DNA of 64,000 nucleotides from Vibrio tubiashii (GTDB lineage Bacteria; Pseudomonadota; Gammaproteobacteria; Enterobacterales; Vibrionaceae): contig NZ_CP117030.1 of NCBI RefSeq assembly GCF_028551255.1, positions 434,001 through 498,000 of the forward strand, written 5' to 3'. The notes under the pieces are model-generated. The model ran no database searches. It was not told where the DNA came from and saw nothing but the letters and a program-made list of their open reading frames with translations. Positions 27,633 through 37,937 of this stretch are shown piece after piece (position 1 is the first letter of the stretch; each line of letters begins with the position of its first letter). Made by a program: the position numbers and the translations under genes.

Positions 27633-28244
27633 ATGAAAAAACGCATTTTACCTGTCCCACTTATCCTTTTGATTCCAATCGTATTGCTAATCATAGTCGC
27701 TGTGGCAGGGATTTATCGGTTCAGTCTTACTGATGAAGAAATATTAGCCAAATTTCCTAACCAAGTCTCTCAGTCAGATCGAGTAATGCAAAGCCTGTTT
27801 TCGATTAAAACGGTCAACCCTTGGACGATTAGAATCCCAGAAAGTAGTGCCTTTACATTTATAGATGATATGGAGCAACCACAGATTGTTAAAGGTACCT
27901 ACGAAGACGGGGCTGAGCGTGGTGAGGTGTCGATAGATACTCGCTTTATCACGCAGGTAAATGAGACCACCTACGTGTCGCCATTAGTAGTAAGTAACCA
28001 AGGTTCAGGTGTTTTTCACTACTTAATCGTGTCTAAATACGATGACTTTAGGCAGCGCATGGTGACAAAAGGCTCTGCATTTTTGGGAGATAGAGTTCGA
28101 ATCAAAGATATTTCTGCCATTGAAAATCAAGTGACGGTGAAACTCTTACAACGTGATGAACATCAAGCAATGTCAGAAGAACCTTCTCAATTAACCACTA
28201 TACTTTTCAAGGTAACTGAGCAAGATAGCTTAGCAAAGCAATAG
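27633..28244 (+). CDS. Membrane-anchored protein of unknown function
   Basis: I do not recognise this 203-residue product. It has a basic start (MKKR) and one strong hydrophobic segment at about residues 7-27, so it is probably anchored in the inner membrane with the rest in the periplasm. The C-terminal half, from VSPLVVSNQGSGVFHYLIVSKYDD, looks like alternating beta strands and includes GSAFLGDRVRIKDI. There is no clear ribosome site. Confidence 0.7.
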   Translation: MKKRILPVPLILLIPIVLLIIVAVAGIYRFSLTDEEILAKFPNQVSQSDRVMQSLFSIKTVNPWTIRIPESSAFTFIDDMEQPQIVKGTYEDGAERGEVSIDTRFITQVNETTYVSPLVVSNQGSGVFHYLIVSKYDDFRQRMVTKGSAFLGDRVRIKDISAIENQVTVKLLQRDEHQAMSEEPSQLTTILFKVTEQDSLAKQ

Positions 28245-28361
28245 GTTTAAAGACCCAAGTTATCCGCATTGAATTCAGTATTGAGTATGTGTGATAGATT
28301 GCTTATGATTTGACCTAACAAGTTATGAGATGGAAATTAATTGTCGTTAACGGAGTAAACT

Positions 28362-28661
28362 ATGATCAATAAACGTTTTTTCAAAACGAAAAATGAAGTT
28401 GAAGTTACCTTTGAGCTTGCAGCGGAAGAAGTAGGTCAATCTGTCGCTATCGTTGCTGATTTTTTGGATTGGCAGCCAACGGAAATGAAAAAAGTGGCAA
28501 AATCGAAGTCATACAAGTTTAAGACTCGTTTGCCAAAAGACAGTCAGTTCGAATTTAGGTATTTGGTAGATAAAGAAAAATGGATCAATGATCCAAACGC
28601 AGACCAATATCGACCGAATGGGTTTGGTGAAGATAACGGCCTAGTGTCGACTTATCAGTAA
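28362..28661 (+). CDS. Small carbohydrate-binding (isoamylase early-set, CBM48-like) protein
   Basis: This 99-residue protein is a single early-set domain as found at the N terminus of glycogen-branching enzymes and in AMPK beta subunits: VEVTFELAAEEVGQSVAIVADFLDWQP, then FKTRLPKDSQFEFRYLVDKEKWINDPNAD. A lone domain suggests glycogen binding or regulation, not catalysis. The start has ACGGAG before it, and a strong terminator follows. Confidence 0.85.
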   Translation: MINKRFFKTKNEVEVTFELAAEEVGQSVAIVADFLDWQPTEMKKVAKSKSYKFKTRLPKDSQFEFRYLVDKEKWINDPNADQYRPNGFGEDNGLVSTYQ

Positions 28662-28700
28662 CAGCGATAACTTTAGAAGTAACTGCTAATTTAGACCAAT

Positions 28701-28724
28701 AAAGGCGCAATCTGCGCCTTTTTT
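28701..28724 (+). terminator. Terminator after the early-set-domain gene
   Basis: AAAGGCGCA pairs with TGCGCCTTT around an ATC loop and continues into TTT. Confidence 0.88.
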
Positions 28725-28811
28725 AGTTTAAATCTGACATTTCGAAGGTGACAACTTCTAGATAAATTCGTAACCTTATGCCTTTGTTTATATCAGGTAA
28801 TAGGTCAAATT

Positions 28812-30119
28812 GTGCTAACTAGAAGTTTGAAGACCCGCTTCCAACAGCTGTCTAGACCAAAAAAAATGATGGTGGTGAGTTTACCTCTCTTAGCTGCAGT
28901 CGCGATATCTAGCGCACCTAAGCATGATAAGTACCATCGCACTATTGATCTTTCTCTCCCTGAATCTTCTCTTGTATCCGATTTCTTACTCGACAATGAA
29001 GTTGTACGTGACGTCCCTGACTACGAATACGTAATCCAATCTGGCGATAACCTAAGCACCATCTTTGATCAGTTAGGTTTTGGTTATAGCGAGCTCATGA
29101 AGATCATGGAAACCGATCTTAACTTCCTTGCTTTAGATACTCTTAAACCTGGAAACACATTGAGGTTCTGGCGTAACGAAGAGACGGGCAATTTGAGCAA
29201 AATGGAGCTTGAATTTAGCTTAGTTGAACGCGCGGTCTATAGCCGACTCGATGACGGTAGCTATGAGTTTGCCGATGTTAAAATCCCCGGGGTGTGGAAA
29301 TCCTTCCCTATGGTTGGGGAAATTAATGGCAGCTTCTCCCAGTCAGTTAATGCACTTGGCTTAGGAAAGAGTGAAATCGAACAAGTTGTCAGCTTATTAA
29401 AAGATAAGATCAATTTTGCCCGAGATTTGCGTTCGGGCGATAAGTTTGAAGTGGTTCAGTCACGCCAGTTTGTTGGAGAGCAGCTTACCGGTAATCGAGA
29501 GCTTCAGGCGATTAAAATCTATAATCGTGGACGAGTTCTTTCCGCTTATCTCCATAGTGATGGTCAGTATTACGATTACAATGGTGATAGCTTACAACGG
29601 GCTTTCCAACGTAAACCGGTTAATGGTCGATACCGTCTAAGCTCCAACTTTAATCCAACTCGTAAGCACCCGGTAACTGGGCGCGTTTCACCACACAATG
29701 GTACAGACTGGGCAACTCCAACTGGCACGCCGATTGTCTCTACGGGTGATGGGGTAGTGATCATGACGCGTAAACACCCTTACGCTGGTAACTACGTAGT
29801 GATCCAACATGGAAGTCGCTACAAAACGCGTTACCTTCACTTGAGTAAGATTTTGGTACGTAAAGGTCAGAAGATTTCTCGCGGACAGCGCATTGGTTTA
29901 TCAGGTGCAACCGGGCGTGTCACTGGCCCTCATATTCACTATGAGTTGATTGACCGTGGCAGACCTGTCAATGCAATGAAAGCCAATATCCCAATGGCAA
30001 GTTCAGTGCCGAAGAAGCAGATGGCATCATTCCAGTCTCATCGAGATGAAATGGATAAGATGCTTAAGCAAAGGGAAATCGAACTCGCTAAGCAACCAAA
30101 TAGTGCGAGTACCAGTTAA
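28812..30119 (+). CDS. shyA: LysM-M23 peptidoglycan endopeptidase, ShyA type
   Basis: This periplasmic zinc endopeptidase cuts peptidoglycan cross-links so the wall can grow. The GTG start at 28812 has AGGT 7 nt upstream. The 435 residues comprise an N-terminal membrane anchor or signal (about 17-35), a LysM-type region (YEYVIQSGDNLSTIFDQLGF, about 72-91), a middle domain, and an M23 catalytic domain with zinc ligands in PHNGTDWATPTGTP, RYLHLSKI and GPHIHYELIDRG. The His, Asp and HxH ligands are all present. The length and layout match V. cholerae ShyA, also on chromosome II as I recall. Related ShyC-type proteins cannot be fully excluded. Confidence 0.85.
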   Translation: MLTRSLKTRFQQLSRPKKMMVVSLPLLAAVAISSAPKHDKYHRTIDLSLPESSLVSDFLLDNEVVRDVPDYEYVIQSGDNLSTIFDQLGFGYSELMKIMETDLNFLALDTLKPGNTLRFWRNEETGNLSKMELEFSLVERAVYSRLDDGSYEFADVKIPGVWKSFPMVGEINGSFSQSVNALGLGKSEIEQVVSLLKDKINFARDLRSGDKFEVVQSRQFVGEQLTGNRELQAIKIYNRGRVLSAYLHSDGQYYDYNGDSLQRAFQRKPVNGRYRLSSNFNPTRKHPVTGRVSPHNGTDWATPTGTPIVSTGDGVVIMTRKHPYAGNYVVIQHGSRYKTRYLHLSKILVRKGQKISRGQRIGLSGATGRVTGPHIHYELIDRGRPVNAMKANIPMASSVPKKQMASFQSHRDEMDKMLKQREIELAKQPNSASTS

Positions 30120-30124
30120 GTTTA

Positions 30125-30146
30125 AAGCTCCTTCGGGAGCTTTTTT
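30125..30146 (+). terminator. Terminator after shyA
   Basis: AAGCTCC pairs with GGAGCTT around a TTCG tetraloop, followed by TTTT. Confidence 0.9.
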
Positions 30147-30356
30147 AGTGGGTGATGAACATAAAAGTTGCATTACATAAATGTCATCAATGTTACATCT
30201 TTTAGTGATCGTCTCGATAAAAAAGTAACTGCATACTCAATAATTTTCACAAATTGATTTCCCTCAATTTTGTATGGTTTTTATGTGCTACTTTGCGACG
30301 CAAATAACAATGATTCCTTCAATCAATAAAACAAAACCCTACAAAAGGAAATCAAA

Positions 30357-31001
30357 ATGAAAAAAACACTTTTAAGCCTAACTGTTCTAGCAACACTCGC
30401 TTCAGCAAACGCGTTTGCTCATAAAGAGGGTGACTTTATTCTTCGTGTAGGCGCAGCCACTGTTTCGCCTAACGACAGCAGTGGTGCTGTGCTAGACAAC
30501 CCTGCGCTTAAATTCTCGGTTAACTCAGACACTCAGTTGGGCTTAACATTAGGCTACATGTTCACAGACAACATTAGCTTTGAAGTGTTAGCTGCAACGC
30601 CGTTCTCGCACAATATTTCTGTAAATGGTGTTGGTGAGTTGGCAGAAACTAAGCACTTACCACCAACATTTATGGTTCAATACTATTTCGGCGAGTCGAA
30701 CAGTAAGTTCCGCCCTTATCTAGGTGCCGGTATTAACTACACTGTGTTCTTCAGTGAAGAACTAAATAGCAAAGCGAAAAATGATGTTGGCCTGAGCGAC
30801 CTATCTCTAAAAGACTCATGGGGCTTAGCGGCTAATGTGGGCCTGGACTACTCATTAAACGAAGATTGGTTCTTAAATGCTTCAGTTTGGTATGCAGATA
30901 TCGATACAACTGCTTCATATAAAGCTGGCGGCAAGCAGTACTCAACTAAAGTAGAAATCGACCCTTGGGTATTTATGATTGGCGGTGGCTACAAGTTTTA
31001 A
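30357..31001 (+). CDS. ompW: Outer membrane protein W family
   Basis: This small eight-stranded outer-membrane barrel is thought to pass hydrophobic compounds. It has 214 residues, with a signal peptide ending near NAFA and the mature start HKEGDFILRVGAATVSPND typical of OmpW. Later segments include LGLTLGYMFTDNISFEVLAATPFSH, FRPYLGAGINYT and the C-terminal Phe in IGGGYKF needed for barrel insertion. AAAGGA precedes the ATG. An upstream inverted repeat AAATTGA-N6-TCAATTT (30251-30270) may be a regulatory site. Confidence 0.92.
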   Translation: MKKTLLSLTVLATLASANAFAHKEGDFILRVGAATVSPNDSSGAVLDNPALKFSVNSDTQLGLTLGYMFTDNISFEVLAATPFSHNISVNGVGELAETKHLPPTFMVQYYFGESNSKFRPYLGAGINYTVFFSEELNSKAKNDVGLSDLSLKDSWGLAANVGLDYSLNEDWFLNASVWYADIDTTASYKAGGKQYSTKVEIDPWVFMIGGGYKF

Positions 31002-31023
31002 ACTCGCTTAAACCACAAAGTAA

Positions 31024-31048
31024 AAAGGCTTCCAATTGGAAGCCTTTC
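31024..31048. terminator. Two-way terminator between ompW and ppsA
   Basis: AAAGGCTTCC (31024-31033) pairs with GGAAGCCTTT (31038-31047) around AATT. The flanking A and T runs let it act in both directions between the convergent genes. Confidence 0.88.
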
Positions 31049-31064
31049 TTCATATCAAGCAAGC

Positions 31065-33434
31065 TTATTTGCTTACGTTACCTAACTTCAACCAAGTATC
31101 GATAACCGTATCAGGGTTGAGTGAAACAGAGCTAATGCCCTGAGCCATCAGCCATTCCGCTAGGTCGTCATGATCCGATGGACCTTGTCCACAGATGCCG
31201 ACGTATTTACCCGCTTTGGTTGCCGCATCGATGGCCATTTGAAGCATGGCCTTCACCGCTGGGTTACGCTCGTCAAATAGATGTGCAACATCACCTGAGT
31301 CACGGTCAAGACCAAGCGTAAGCTGAGTCATGTCGTTTGAACCAATAGAGAAGCCATCAAAGTATTTTAGGAACTCATCAGCGAGTACCGCATTCGATGG
31401 TAATTCGCACATCATAATCACTTTCAAGCCTTGGTCGCCACGGCGTAGGTCAAACTTAGCTAGAAGGTCGATAACCGATGCGGCTTCGCTTGGTGTACGA
31501 ACGAATGGGATCATGATCTCGACGTTTTTCAGACCCATCTCATTGCGAACGCGTTTAATTGCCTGTGTTTCAAGCTCAAAACAGTCTTCAAACACTGGTG
31601 AGATATAACGCGATGCACCACGGAAACCTAGCATCGGGTTCTCTTCGTGCGGTTCAAAGCTCTTACCACCAACTAGATTGCTGTACTCGTTAGACTTAAA
31701 ATCTGACATACGAACAATCACACGCTTTGGCCAGAATGCAGCACCAATCGTGGCAATACCTTCTGTTAGCTTACTCACGTAGAAATCGATAGGGTCTTTG
31801 TAGCCACGAATACGCTGACTGATTTCGGCTTTTAGCTCGTCACTTTGTTCGTCAAAGTTCAATAGTGCTTTCGGGTGAATACCAATCATCTTGTTGATGA
31901 TGAACTCTAAGCGCGCAAGGCCTACACCTTCGTTAGGAAGTTGTGCGAAATCGAAGGCGCGATCTGGGTTACCTACGTTCATCATCACTTTAGTTGGTAG
32001 CAATGGCAGCTCGTCGACTGAAGAGCGCTTAACTTCAAACTCAAGTTCACCTTGATAAACGTAACCAGTTTCACCTTCAGCACAAGAGACTGTCACGGTA
32101 GCGCCATCTTGAAGGCTAGTCGTTGCAGTGCCACAACCTACGATCGCTGGGATGCCAAGTTCGCGGGCGATGATTGCAGCATGACAAGTACGACCGCCTC
32201 GGTTAGTCACAATCGCAGAAGCCTTCTTCATCACAGGTTCCCAGTCTGGATCTGTCATGTCTGTGACAAGCACATCACCATCTTGAACCAAAGACATTTG
32301 GTCTAGCGAGTCTACTAAACGGACTGGGCCAGAACCAATGCGTTGACCGATTGCTCGACCTTCAACAAGCACGTCAGCCTTATTGTTTAGCTCATAGCGC
32401 TCAATAACATTTTGCTCGCTTTGAGAACATACGGTCTCTGGACGTGCTTGAACAATGTACAGTTTGCCGTCAATGCCATCTTTGGCCCACTCAATATCCA
32501 TAGGACGTTGGTAGTGCTTCTCGATGATCATTGCTTGCTTCGCTAGCTCTTTGATCTCTTCATCGTTTAAAGAGAACGCTTGGCGCTCTTGTTCTGAGGT
32601 ATCGATGATGTCTACCTGTTTGCCAATTTCTTGGTTGGTTGAGTAGATCATTTTGATCAGTTTAGAACCAAAGGTTTTCTTAACGATTGGGTAATGACCC
32701 GCTTCAAGCATTGGCTTGTGGACATAAAACTCGTCAGGGTTAACCGCACCTTGAACAACCATTTCGCCAAGGCCCCAAGAAGAAGTAATAAATACAACTT
32801 GGTCGAAGCCTGACTCAGTATCTAGGGTGAACATAACACCTGAAGACGCTTTGTCTGAGCGAACCATGCGTTGAATGCCCGCTGAAAGCGAGATTCCGCG
32901 GTGGTCGAAACCTTGGTGAACACGGTACGAAATCGCACGGTCGTTAAACAGTGATGCGTAAACGTGTTTTGTTGCTTCAAGGACAGCATCGATACCTTTC
33001 ACATTAAGGAAAGTCTCTTGCTGACCAGCGAAAGAAGCGTCTGGTAAGTCTTCAGCGGTGGCTGATGAACGAACAGCAACTGAAAGCTCATCATTACCGC
33101 CAATAAGTTCTTGGTAGTTTTCACGTATATCCTGCTCTAGATCAGCAGGGAAGGGGGCTTCTAAAACCCATTGACGGATGGTAGCACCTGTCTTACGCAG
33201 AGCGTCTACATCATCAACGTCCAGTTCATCCAGCAATTGGTGAATGCGATCATCCAGTCCTTCAAAATCTAGGAACTGGTTAAACGCGTAGGAAGTGGTC
33301 GCAAAACCGTTGGGTACTGAAACGCCAGCATTGGATAGGTTAGAAACCATTTCACCAAGTGAGGCATTCTTACCGCCGACTTTGTCGACATCTTCCATGG
33401 ATAGGCCATCGAACCAGAGGGTGTTCTTTTGCAT
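31065..33434 (-). CDS. ppsA: Phosphoenolpyruvate synthase
   Basis: This enzyme converts pyruvate and ATP to phosphoenolpyruvate for gluconeogenesis. The ATG at 33434 is chosen because GGAG precedes it and the protein then starts [16 protein letters not shown] as PpsA does; a frame open further upstream lacks such support. The 789 residues comprise an N-terminal ATP-grasp domain ([14 protein letters not shown]), the phospho-histidine swivel domain ([24 protein letters not shown]) and a C-terminal PEP/pyruvate barrel ([19 protein letters not shown]). The divergent gene ppsR encodes its regulatory kinase/phosphorylase. Confidence 0.95.
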   Translation of the reverse strand: MQKNTLWFDGLSMEDVDKVGGKNASLGEMVSNLSNAGVSVPNGFATTSYAFNQFLDFEGLDDRIHQLLDELDVDDVDALRKTGATIRQWVLEAPFPADLEQDIRENYQELIGGNDELSVAVRSSATAEDLPDASFAGQQETFLNVKGIDAVLEATKHVYASLFNDRAISYRVHQGFDHRGISLSAGIQRMVRSDKASSGVMFTLDTESGFDQVVFITSSWGLGEMVVQGAVNPDEFYVHKPMLEAGHYPIVKKTFGSKLIKMIYSTNQEIGKQVDIIDTSEQERQAFSLNDEEIKELAKQAMIIEKHYQRPMDIEWAKDGIDGKLYIVQARPETVCSQSEQNVIERYELNNKADVLVEGRAIGQRIGSGPVRLVDSLDQMSLVQDGDVLVTDMTDPDWEPVMKKASAIVTNRGGRTCHAAIIARELGIPAIVGCGTATTSLQDGATVTVSCAEGETGYVYQGELEFEVKRSSVDELPLLPTKVMMNVGNPDRAFDFAQLPNEGVGLARLEFIINKMIGIHPKALLNFDEQSDELKAEISQRIRGYKDPIDFYVSKLTEGIATIGAAFWPKRVIVRMSDFKSNEYSNLVGGKSFEPHEENPMLGFRGASRYISPVFEDCFELETQAIKRVRNEMGLKNVEIMIPFVRTPSEAASVIDLLAKFDLRRGDQGLKVIMMCELPSNAVLADEFLKYFDGFSIGSNDMTQLTLGLDRDSGDVAHLFDERNPAVKAMLQMAIDAATKAGKYVGICGQGPSDHDDLAEWLMAQGISSVSLNPDTVIDTWLKLGNVSK

Positions 33435-33608
33435 GTCTTTCTCCAGAAACATTGCAGCTTTGTAGGGATTGGGCAAACGATTACGTAAAAGCTTAAAAAA
33501 ATTCACAAGGAATTTTCAAAGCTGTGGGGGCCGTAACAGCAACCCGGGTTTTATTGTCGATATTATGGCTACTATCCTACTCAAAAGAATTTTAAAGTTT
33601 AAAAAAAA

Positions 33609-34442
33609 ATGCAAATTGATATTCAAAGTCGTGATGTATTCTATGTTTCTGACGGAACGGCTATAACATGTGAAACATTAGGGCACGTTGTTCTGGGTCA
33701 ATTCCCGTTTAAAGCTAATGAGAAAACCTTTCCTTTCATTGAAAGCGAAGACAAATTATCTGACCTGATAAAAGAAATTGAAACTTCATACCAAAGAAGT
33801 GGCATAAAACCGTTGGTGTTTTTCTCCATCGTTATTCCTGAGTTTCGTCAGCGCTTGCTAGATTCGAACTCATATGGCTACGACGTGTTAGAGAGTATTG
33901 TTCAGAAAGTACAAGATGATATTCAGATGCAGCCGAAACCGAAGTTGCAGCGTTCGCGCAGTGTAGGACGCGATTCTGATAAGTACTTTGACCGAATCGC
34001 CGCGATTGAATATACCTTGGCGCATGATGATGGAATTACCCTAAAGGGGCTGGAAGAGGCGGACATCATCTTACTGGGGGTTTCTCGAAGTGGTAAGACA
34101 CCTACCAGCTTATATATGGCGATGCAGTTTGGTTTACGCGTGGTCAATTATCCATTTATCGATGACGACTTGAAGCGCATGAGGCTATTGCCCGAGTTTG
34201 AGATTCATCGTCACAAGCTATTTGGATTAACTATTAATCCAGAGAGATTGACAGAAATACGCGAAAACCGATTAGCCGGTAGTGAATACGCTAGTAACGA
34301 ACAATGTTTACACGAGCTGCAAACGGTAGAGTCTTTGTTCCGCCGTGAGGCGATTCCTTATATCAATACCTCTTCTCTATCGGTCGAAGAGATCTCGACT
34401 AGGGTGCTAGAGAAAACAGGGCTAAGAAGAAGACTTTTATAG
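33609..34442 (+). CDS. ppsR: PEP synthase regulatory kinase/pyrophosphorylase
   Basis: PpsR switches PEP synthase off by ADP-dependent phosphorylation and on by phosphate-dependent removal. The 277-residue DUF299-family protein has [16 protein letters not shown] at the N terminus, the P-loop-like [20 protein letters not shown] near residue 155, and the C-terminal [18 protein letters not shown]. It is divergent from ppsA across 174 bp, the usual arrangement. The ribosome site is an A-run with no clear Shine-Dalgarno sequence. Confidence 0.94.
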   Translation: MQIDIQSRDVFYVSDGTAITCETLGHVVLGQFPFKANEKTFPFIESEDKLSDLIKEIETSYQRSGIKPLVFFSIVIPEFRQRLLDSNSYGYDVLESIVQKVQDDIQMQPKPKLQRSRSVGRDSDKYFDRIAAIEYTLAHDDGITLKGLEEADIILLGVSRSGKTPTSLYMAMQFGLRVVNYPFIDDDLKRMRLLPEFEIHRHKLFGLTINPERLTEIRENRLAGSEYASNEQCLHELQTVESLFRREAIPYINTSSLSVEEISTRVLEKTGLRRRLL

Positions 34443-34445
34443 CGA

Positions 34446-35183
34446 TTACTCTCGTTGTCGAATAGTGCGAAGGTGTTGATCTAAATACTGTTTTAGCTCA
34501 TGCCTTTGCTCTAATTTACGTGATATAAGCATGTAGAACTTGTGTGGTTTCATTTCAGGAACGGCGACAGAAACTAACTCATCCGTTATTAGGTCTATCC
34601 CCCACATCTCTTTAATTGCGTATAGGATTTCCTCCCAGTTGAGGTAGATATCGCATTCGCCTTGCTTTACCTTTTCTATACATTCATTTATAGAGTTTCC
34701 TACACGTTTTATATCTCCTAACCCAAAGTCGGAGTAATTGTAACCATGATTTCCGCAGACTTTGAACTGGGTAAGCTCCTGGACATCAGAGATTCTCAAA
34801 CCGTCAGGAAAACGTGTTTTGGAATAGACATAGTGAGGCGTAATGGAGTAGTACCAATCTGTGTAAAGATAGTCTTTATTTCTCTGCTCATTAAAAGAGG
34901 CACTAAGGGCTAAGTCGAATTCCCCATTTTTTGCCCCGCGTAGGCATCGTGACCAAGAGGTCATGGTGATATCGTAGCTTAAACCTTGCTGGGTAAAGAC
35001 TTCTTCCAATATGTCGACATCATAGCCTCGTGCTTTGTCGTTCAGTACATAGGTATAAGGCGGCCAGTCGATGGCATCTCCACAGACACGGATATGAGGA
35101 AGGTTATCTTGAGGGGCAGCGAGTCCCCCAAAACTGAGTAACAAGCTAACAACAATAATCAAAGGGCCAGTGATCCGAACCAT
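34446..35183 (-). CDS. Amino-acid-type periplasmic solute-binding protein (SBP_bac_3)
   Basis: The ATG at 35183 follows GAGAGG and opens a signal peptide (MVRITGPLIIVVSLLLSFGGLAA). The mature protein (IRVCGDAIDWPPYTYVLNDKARGYDVDILEEVF) is the solute-binding family 3 fold, 245 residues in all. No ABC permease is adjacent, so it may be an orphan sensor or scavenging protein. It converges almost directly on ppsR. Its gene lies 65 bp past hutD on the same strand, but no link to heme is evident. Confidence 0.8.
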   Translation of the reverse strand: MVRITGPLIIVVSLLLSFGGLAAPQDNLPHIRVCGDAIDWPPYTYVLNDKARGYDVDILEEVFTQQGLSYDITMTSWSRCLRGAKNGEFDLALSASFNEQRNKDYLYTDWYYSITPHYVYSKTRFPDGLRISDVQELTQFKVCGNHGYNYSDFGLGDIKRVGNSINECIEKVKQGECDIYLNWEEILYAIKEMWGIDLITDELVSVAVPEMKPHKFYMLISRKLEQRHELKQYLDQHLRTIRQRE

Positions 35184-35248
35184 CTTATAGCGCCTCTCAA
35201 GCACGATAACTTGAGTATAGCCAAGGTTCTCTGACCCTTCTAAATTAC

Positions 35249-36031
35249 CTAAGCGGCTGGATAAATGAGAGGGAAGTCGAGCGTAGGGTGCGGTGCAACA
35301 ATGGAGTCATAACCGTAAACACGTTTAATCATCTCCGGTTGCAGAGCTTTCCACGGCGCGTCATCGCAAACTAACTTGCCATCATGAAGCACGATTAATC
35401 GATCTGAGTATTGAGCGGCTAAGTTCAAATCATGCAGCACGACAATAATGGCAGTATCGTGTTCATCGGCTAATTTGCGCGCAATCTTCAACGTATTGTG
35501 CTGGTGGGCTAAGTCTAACGCGGAGGTTGGCTCATCAAGCATTAAGATCTTATTTTCGCCTGCCTGATCAAGCTGAACAAGAACGCGAGCCAAATGAAGA
35601 CGCTGTTTCTCACCGCCAGACAGTGATGGGTACAAACGGTCACTTAAGTGAGTGACGTCCGTCATCTCCATATACTTATTCGCGAGCTTTTGTGCAGACT
35701 TGTTTGGCACATTTAAAGGAATCGCCCCAAGCTCAACCACTTCATGGGCAAGAAATGGGAAACTCAATGTACTGTGTTGTGGCAGCATTCCGAGGTGCTT
35801 AGCCAAGTCCGCTGTTTTCCATTGCTCTCGCGGCTGGTTGAAATAGTGAATGTTACAGCGTGACGGTATTTCTCCGCAAAGCAGTTTAAGCAATGTACTT
35901 TTGCCTGCACCATTAGGACCTAGAAGTGTAGTGACTTCTCCGGCTCGAATATCGACATTAATATCATCCAGTACCTTGCGAGCGCCGAACTTCATGGAAA
36001 TATGCTTACCTGATAAAACGACTTTACTCAT
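35249..36031 (-). CDS. hutD: Heme ABC transporter ATP-binding protein
   Basis: HutD drives heme import across the inner membrane. The 260 residues have Walker [17 protein letters not shown] (about 37-52), signature YPSLSGGEKQRLHLARVL, Walker [14 protein letters not shown] and the switch His in VVLHDLNLAA. This matches the HmuV family. The start overlaps the hutC stop by one base. It is the last gene of tonB1-exbB1-exbD1-hutBCD. Confidence 0.94.
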   Translation of the reverse strand: MSKVVLSGKHISMKFGARKVLDDINVDIRAGEVTTLLGPNGAGKSTLLKLLCGEIPSRCNIHYFNQPREQWKTADLAKHLGMLPQHSTLSFPFLAHEVVELGAIPLNVPNKSAQKLANKYMEMTDVTHLSDRLYPSLSGGEKQRLHLARVLVQLDQAGENKILMLDEPTSALDLAHQHNTLKIARKLADEHDTAIIVVLHDLNLAAQYSDRLIVLHDGKLVCDDAPWKALQPEMIKRVYGYDSIVAPHPTLDFPLIYPAA

Positions 36032-37068
36032 CAGATGATTTTTCCTTTTTGCTTGAAGAGTAGATAGATGAAGAAAGGCGCACCGATGAGTGCTGTAACA
36101 ATACCTACAGGCAACTCTGCAGGAGCGACGGCAACACGAGAGAACATATCGGCAAACGTAAGCAATAAAGCGCCCATCAGTGCCGAGATTGGTAATAGGG
36201 TTCGGTGATCTGGGCCCGATAGCATTCTACCTAAGTGAGGGATGACCAAGCCGATAAAGCCAATCATGCCAGAAACACTCACAGTGACACCAACGCCAAC
36301 AGCGGTTAACAGAATCAGCTGACGCTTCAAGCGCTGTACAGGAATGCCCAGATGGTTGGCTTCCGCTTCGCCTAGCAAAAGAGCGTTCAGTGACATCGCC
36401 TTACGCACAAATATGATCATCAATAAAACCAGCGTGATCGCACATAAGATGATGCTGGTCCAATTTGCACCTGCTAACGAGCCCATTGACCAGAGGGATA
36501 AGTCGCGCAGCATTTGGTCATCAGCTCTAAAGTTCATGTAACCGATTCCCGCACCCGATAGAGCACTAATCGCCACACCGGCTAACAGCATGATAGTCAC
36601 AGACGTGCCCATCTTGCTTGTGCCTAACTTATAGACAAGAACAGTCGTCAATGCACCACCAAGAAAGGCGAATATAGGCACAGCGGCTAAGTTCATAAAT
36701 TGAGGGTATTGTTCGCTAAGGTCAGCAAACAGAACGATAGCTAACGCAGCCCCTAATGATGCACCTGCTGAGACACCGATAATACCGGGTTCAGCAAGGG
36801 GGTTGCGAAACAAACCTTGCATCACAGTGCCACAGATAGCGAGTATTGCGCCTACCAACATGCATAAGATAGTGCGTGGAAAGCGTATTTCATGGATAAC
36901 CAAATTCACATGTGGGGCTAACTGTTCTGAACGAAACATAAGGCTTTGGACACTTTCCCAAAAGCCAATGTTCATAGGGCCAACAGTGACGGAACTGATC
37001 GCAGTAACAACCAAGGCAATACCATATATGGCAACAGCAGCGCTAAGCGGCAGACGGCGTAAAAGCAT
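36031..37068 (-). CDS. hutC: Heme ABC transporter permease
   Basis: This inner-membrane channel for heme belongs to the FecCD/BtuC family. Its 345 residues have about nine to ten membrane segments and the typical stretches RFPRTILCMLVGAILAICGTVMQGLFRNPLAEPGIIGVSAGA and GFIGLVIPHLGRMLSGPDHRTLLP. It lies 12 bp after hutB and overlaps hutD by one base. Confidence 0.94.
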   Translation of the reverse strand: MLLRRLPLSAAVAIYGIALVVTAISSVTVGPMNIGFWESVQSLMFRSEQLAPHVNLVIHEIRFPRTILCMLVGAILAICGTVMQGLFRNPLAEPGIIGVSAGASLGAALAIVLFADLSEQYPQFMNLAAVPIFAFLGGALTTVLVYKLGTSKMGTSVTIMLLAGVAISALSGAGIGYMNFRADDQMLRDLSLWSMGSLAGANWTSIILCAITLVLLMIIFVRKAMSLNALLLGEAEANHLGIPVQRLKRQLILLTAVGVGVTVSVSGMIGFIGLVIPHLGRMLSGPDHRTLLPISALMGALLLTFADMFSRVAVAPAELPVGIVTALIGAPFFIYLLFKQKGKII

Positions 37069-37080
37069 AGTAGTGACTCG

Positions 37081-37926
37081 TTATTTCAGAAGCTGGCCTA
37101 AGCGCTCAGCTTCAGACAGGCTTTTTAGTCCAAGTCCGCCGACTAATGCGTGACCATCAATTTGAATAAATTGCTTGTTCTGTCCTGCTGGAGTTGCCGC
37201 GAGCATTGGCATTTTCTTCAATATTTCGTCAGCACCACCCAGTTTGTTATAGCTTCGCCCGCTGACCAAAATAATGTCTGGCTGCATTTCGACCATAGCT
37301 TCGGTAGAAAGCGGTTTGTATGAACTTAACTGGCTAGCGGCTGGGTTAACACCACCTGCGAGTTCAATAATCGCGTTAGGGGTGGTATCGCGTCCGGCGA
37401 CGTTGGCAGGTCTTCCTTCGTGGATAAGTAGGAACAGCACTTTCTTCGCTGATTTTTGCCGAGATTTGTTCTTTTCTAAACTAGCAATCTGCTCGGTTAC
37501 TTGCTTTTTCAACTCGCTTGCTTGCTGCTCTGCTTGAGTGAGTGCGGCGATTTCATCAATACGTTCAAGAAGACCTTCTGGAGTCGGTTTTGTATTGACG
37601 ATATCAACTTCAACACCTGCTGAGCGAAGCTGGCTGAGAGCCGTCTCTGGCCCCATCTCATCCGAGCCAATCAAGCGATTTGGGCCGAGAGCTAAAAGAC
37701 CTTCTGCTGATAAACGTCGGTGATAACCTATTTTCGGCAGCTGCAATGATCCTGGTAGTTCGCTAGTTACGTCAACTGCGACCAGCTTCTCCTGCTGATT
37801 TAAAGCGATAAGCAATTCTGTAACGGCACTTCCTGCACTGACAATTCTTTCGCTTGCGATTGATGTTGAAGCCATTAACGATAAAGAAAGGGCGGTTACG
37901 GTTTTTATAAGGGCTTTTTTATACAT
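37081..37926 (-). CDS. hutB: Heme periplasmic binding protein
   Basis: HutB carries heme from the outer-membrane receptor to HutCD. The 281-residue precursor has a signal peptide (MYKKALIKTVTALSLSLMASTSIAS) and the cluster III binding-protein fold: RIVSAGSAVTELLIALNQQEKLVAVD at the mature start and MQPDIILVSGRSYNKLGG later. It follows exbD1 by 11 bp in the heme operon. Confidence 0.94.
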   Translation of the reverse strand: MYKKALIKTVTALSLSLMASTSIASERIVSAGSAVTELLIALNQQEKLVAVDVTSELPGSLQLPKIGYHRRLSAEGLLALGPNRLIGSDEMGPETALSQLRSAGVEVDIVNTKPTPEGLLERIDEIAALTQAEQQASELKKQVTEQIASLEKNKSRQKSAKKVLFLLIHEGRPANVAGRDTTPNAIIELAGGVNPAASQLSSYKPLSTEAMVEMQPDIILVSGRSYNKLGGADEILKKMPMLAATPAGQNKQFIQIDGHALVGGLGLKSLSEAERLGQLLK

Positions 37927-37937
37927 GTTGAACTCGA

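Noticed and set aside
30251..30270. Inverted repeat AAATTGA/TCAATTT before ompW as a named regulator site
   Set aside because: It could be an operator, but it is AT-rich and short and matches no regulator I can name.
33435..33608. Cra (FruR) site between ppsA and ppsR
   Set aside because: A Cra site would be expected from E. coli ppsA, but no sequence close to its consensus was seen.
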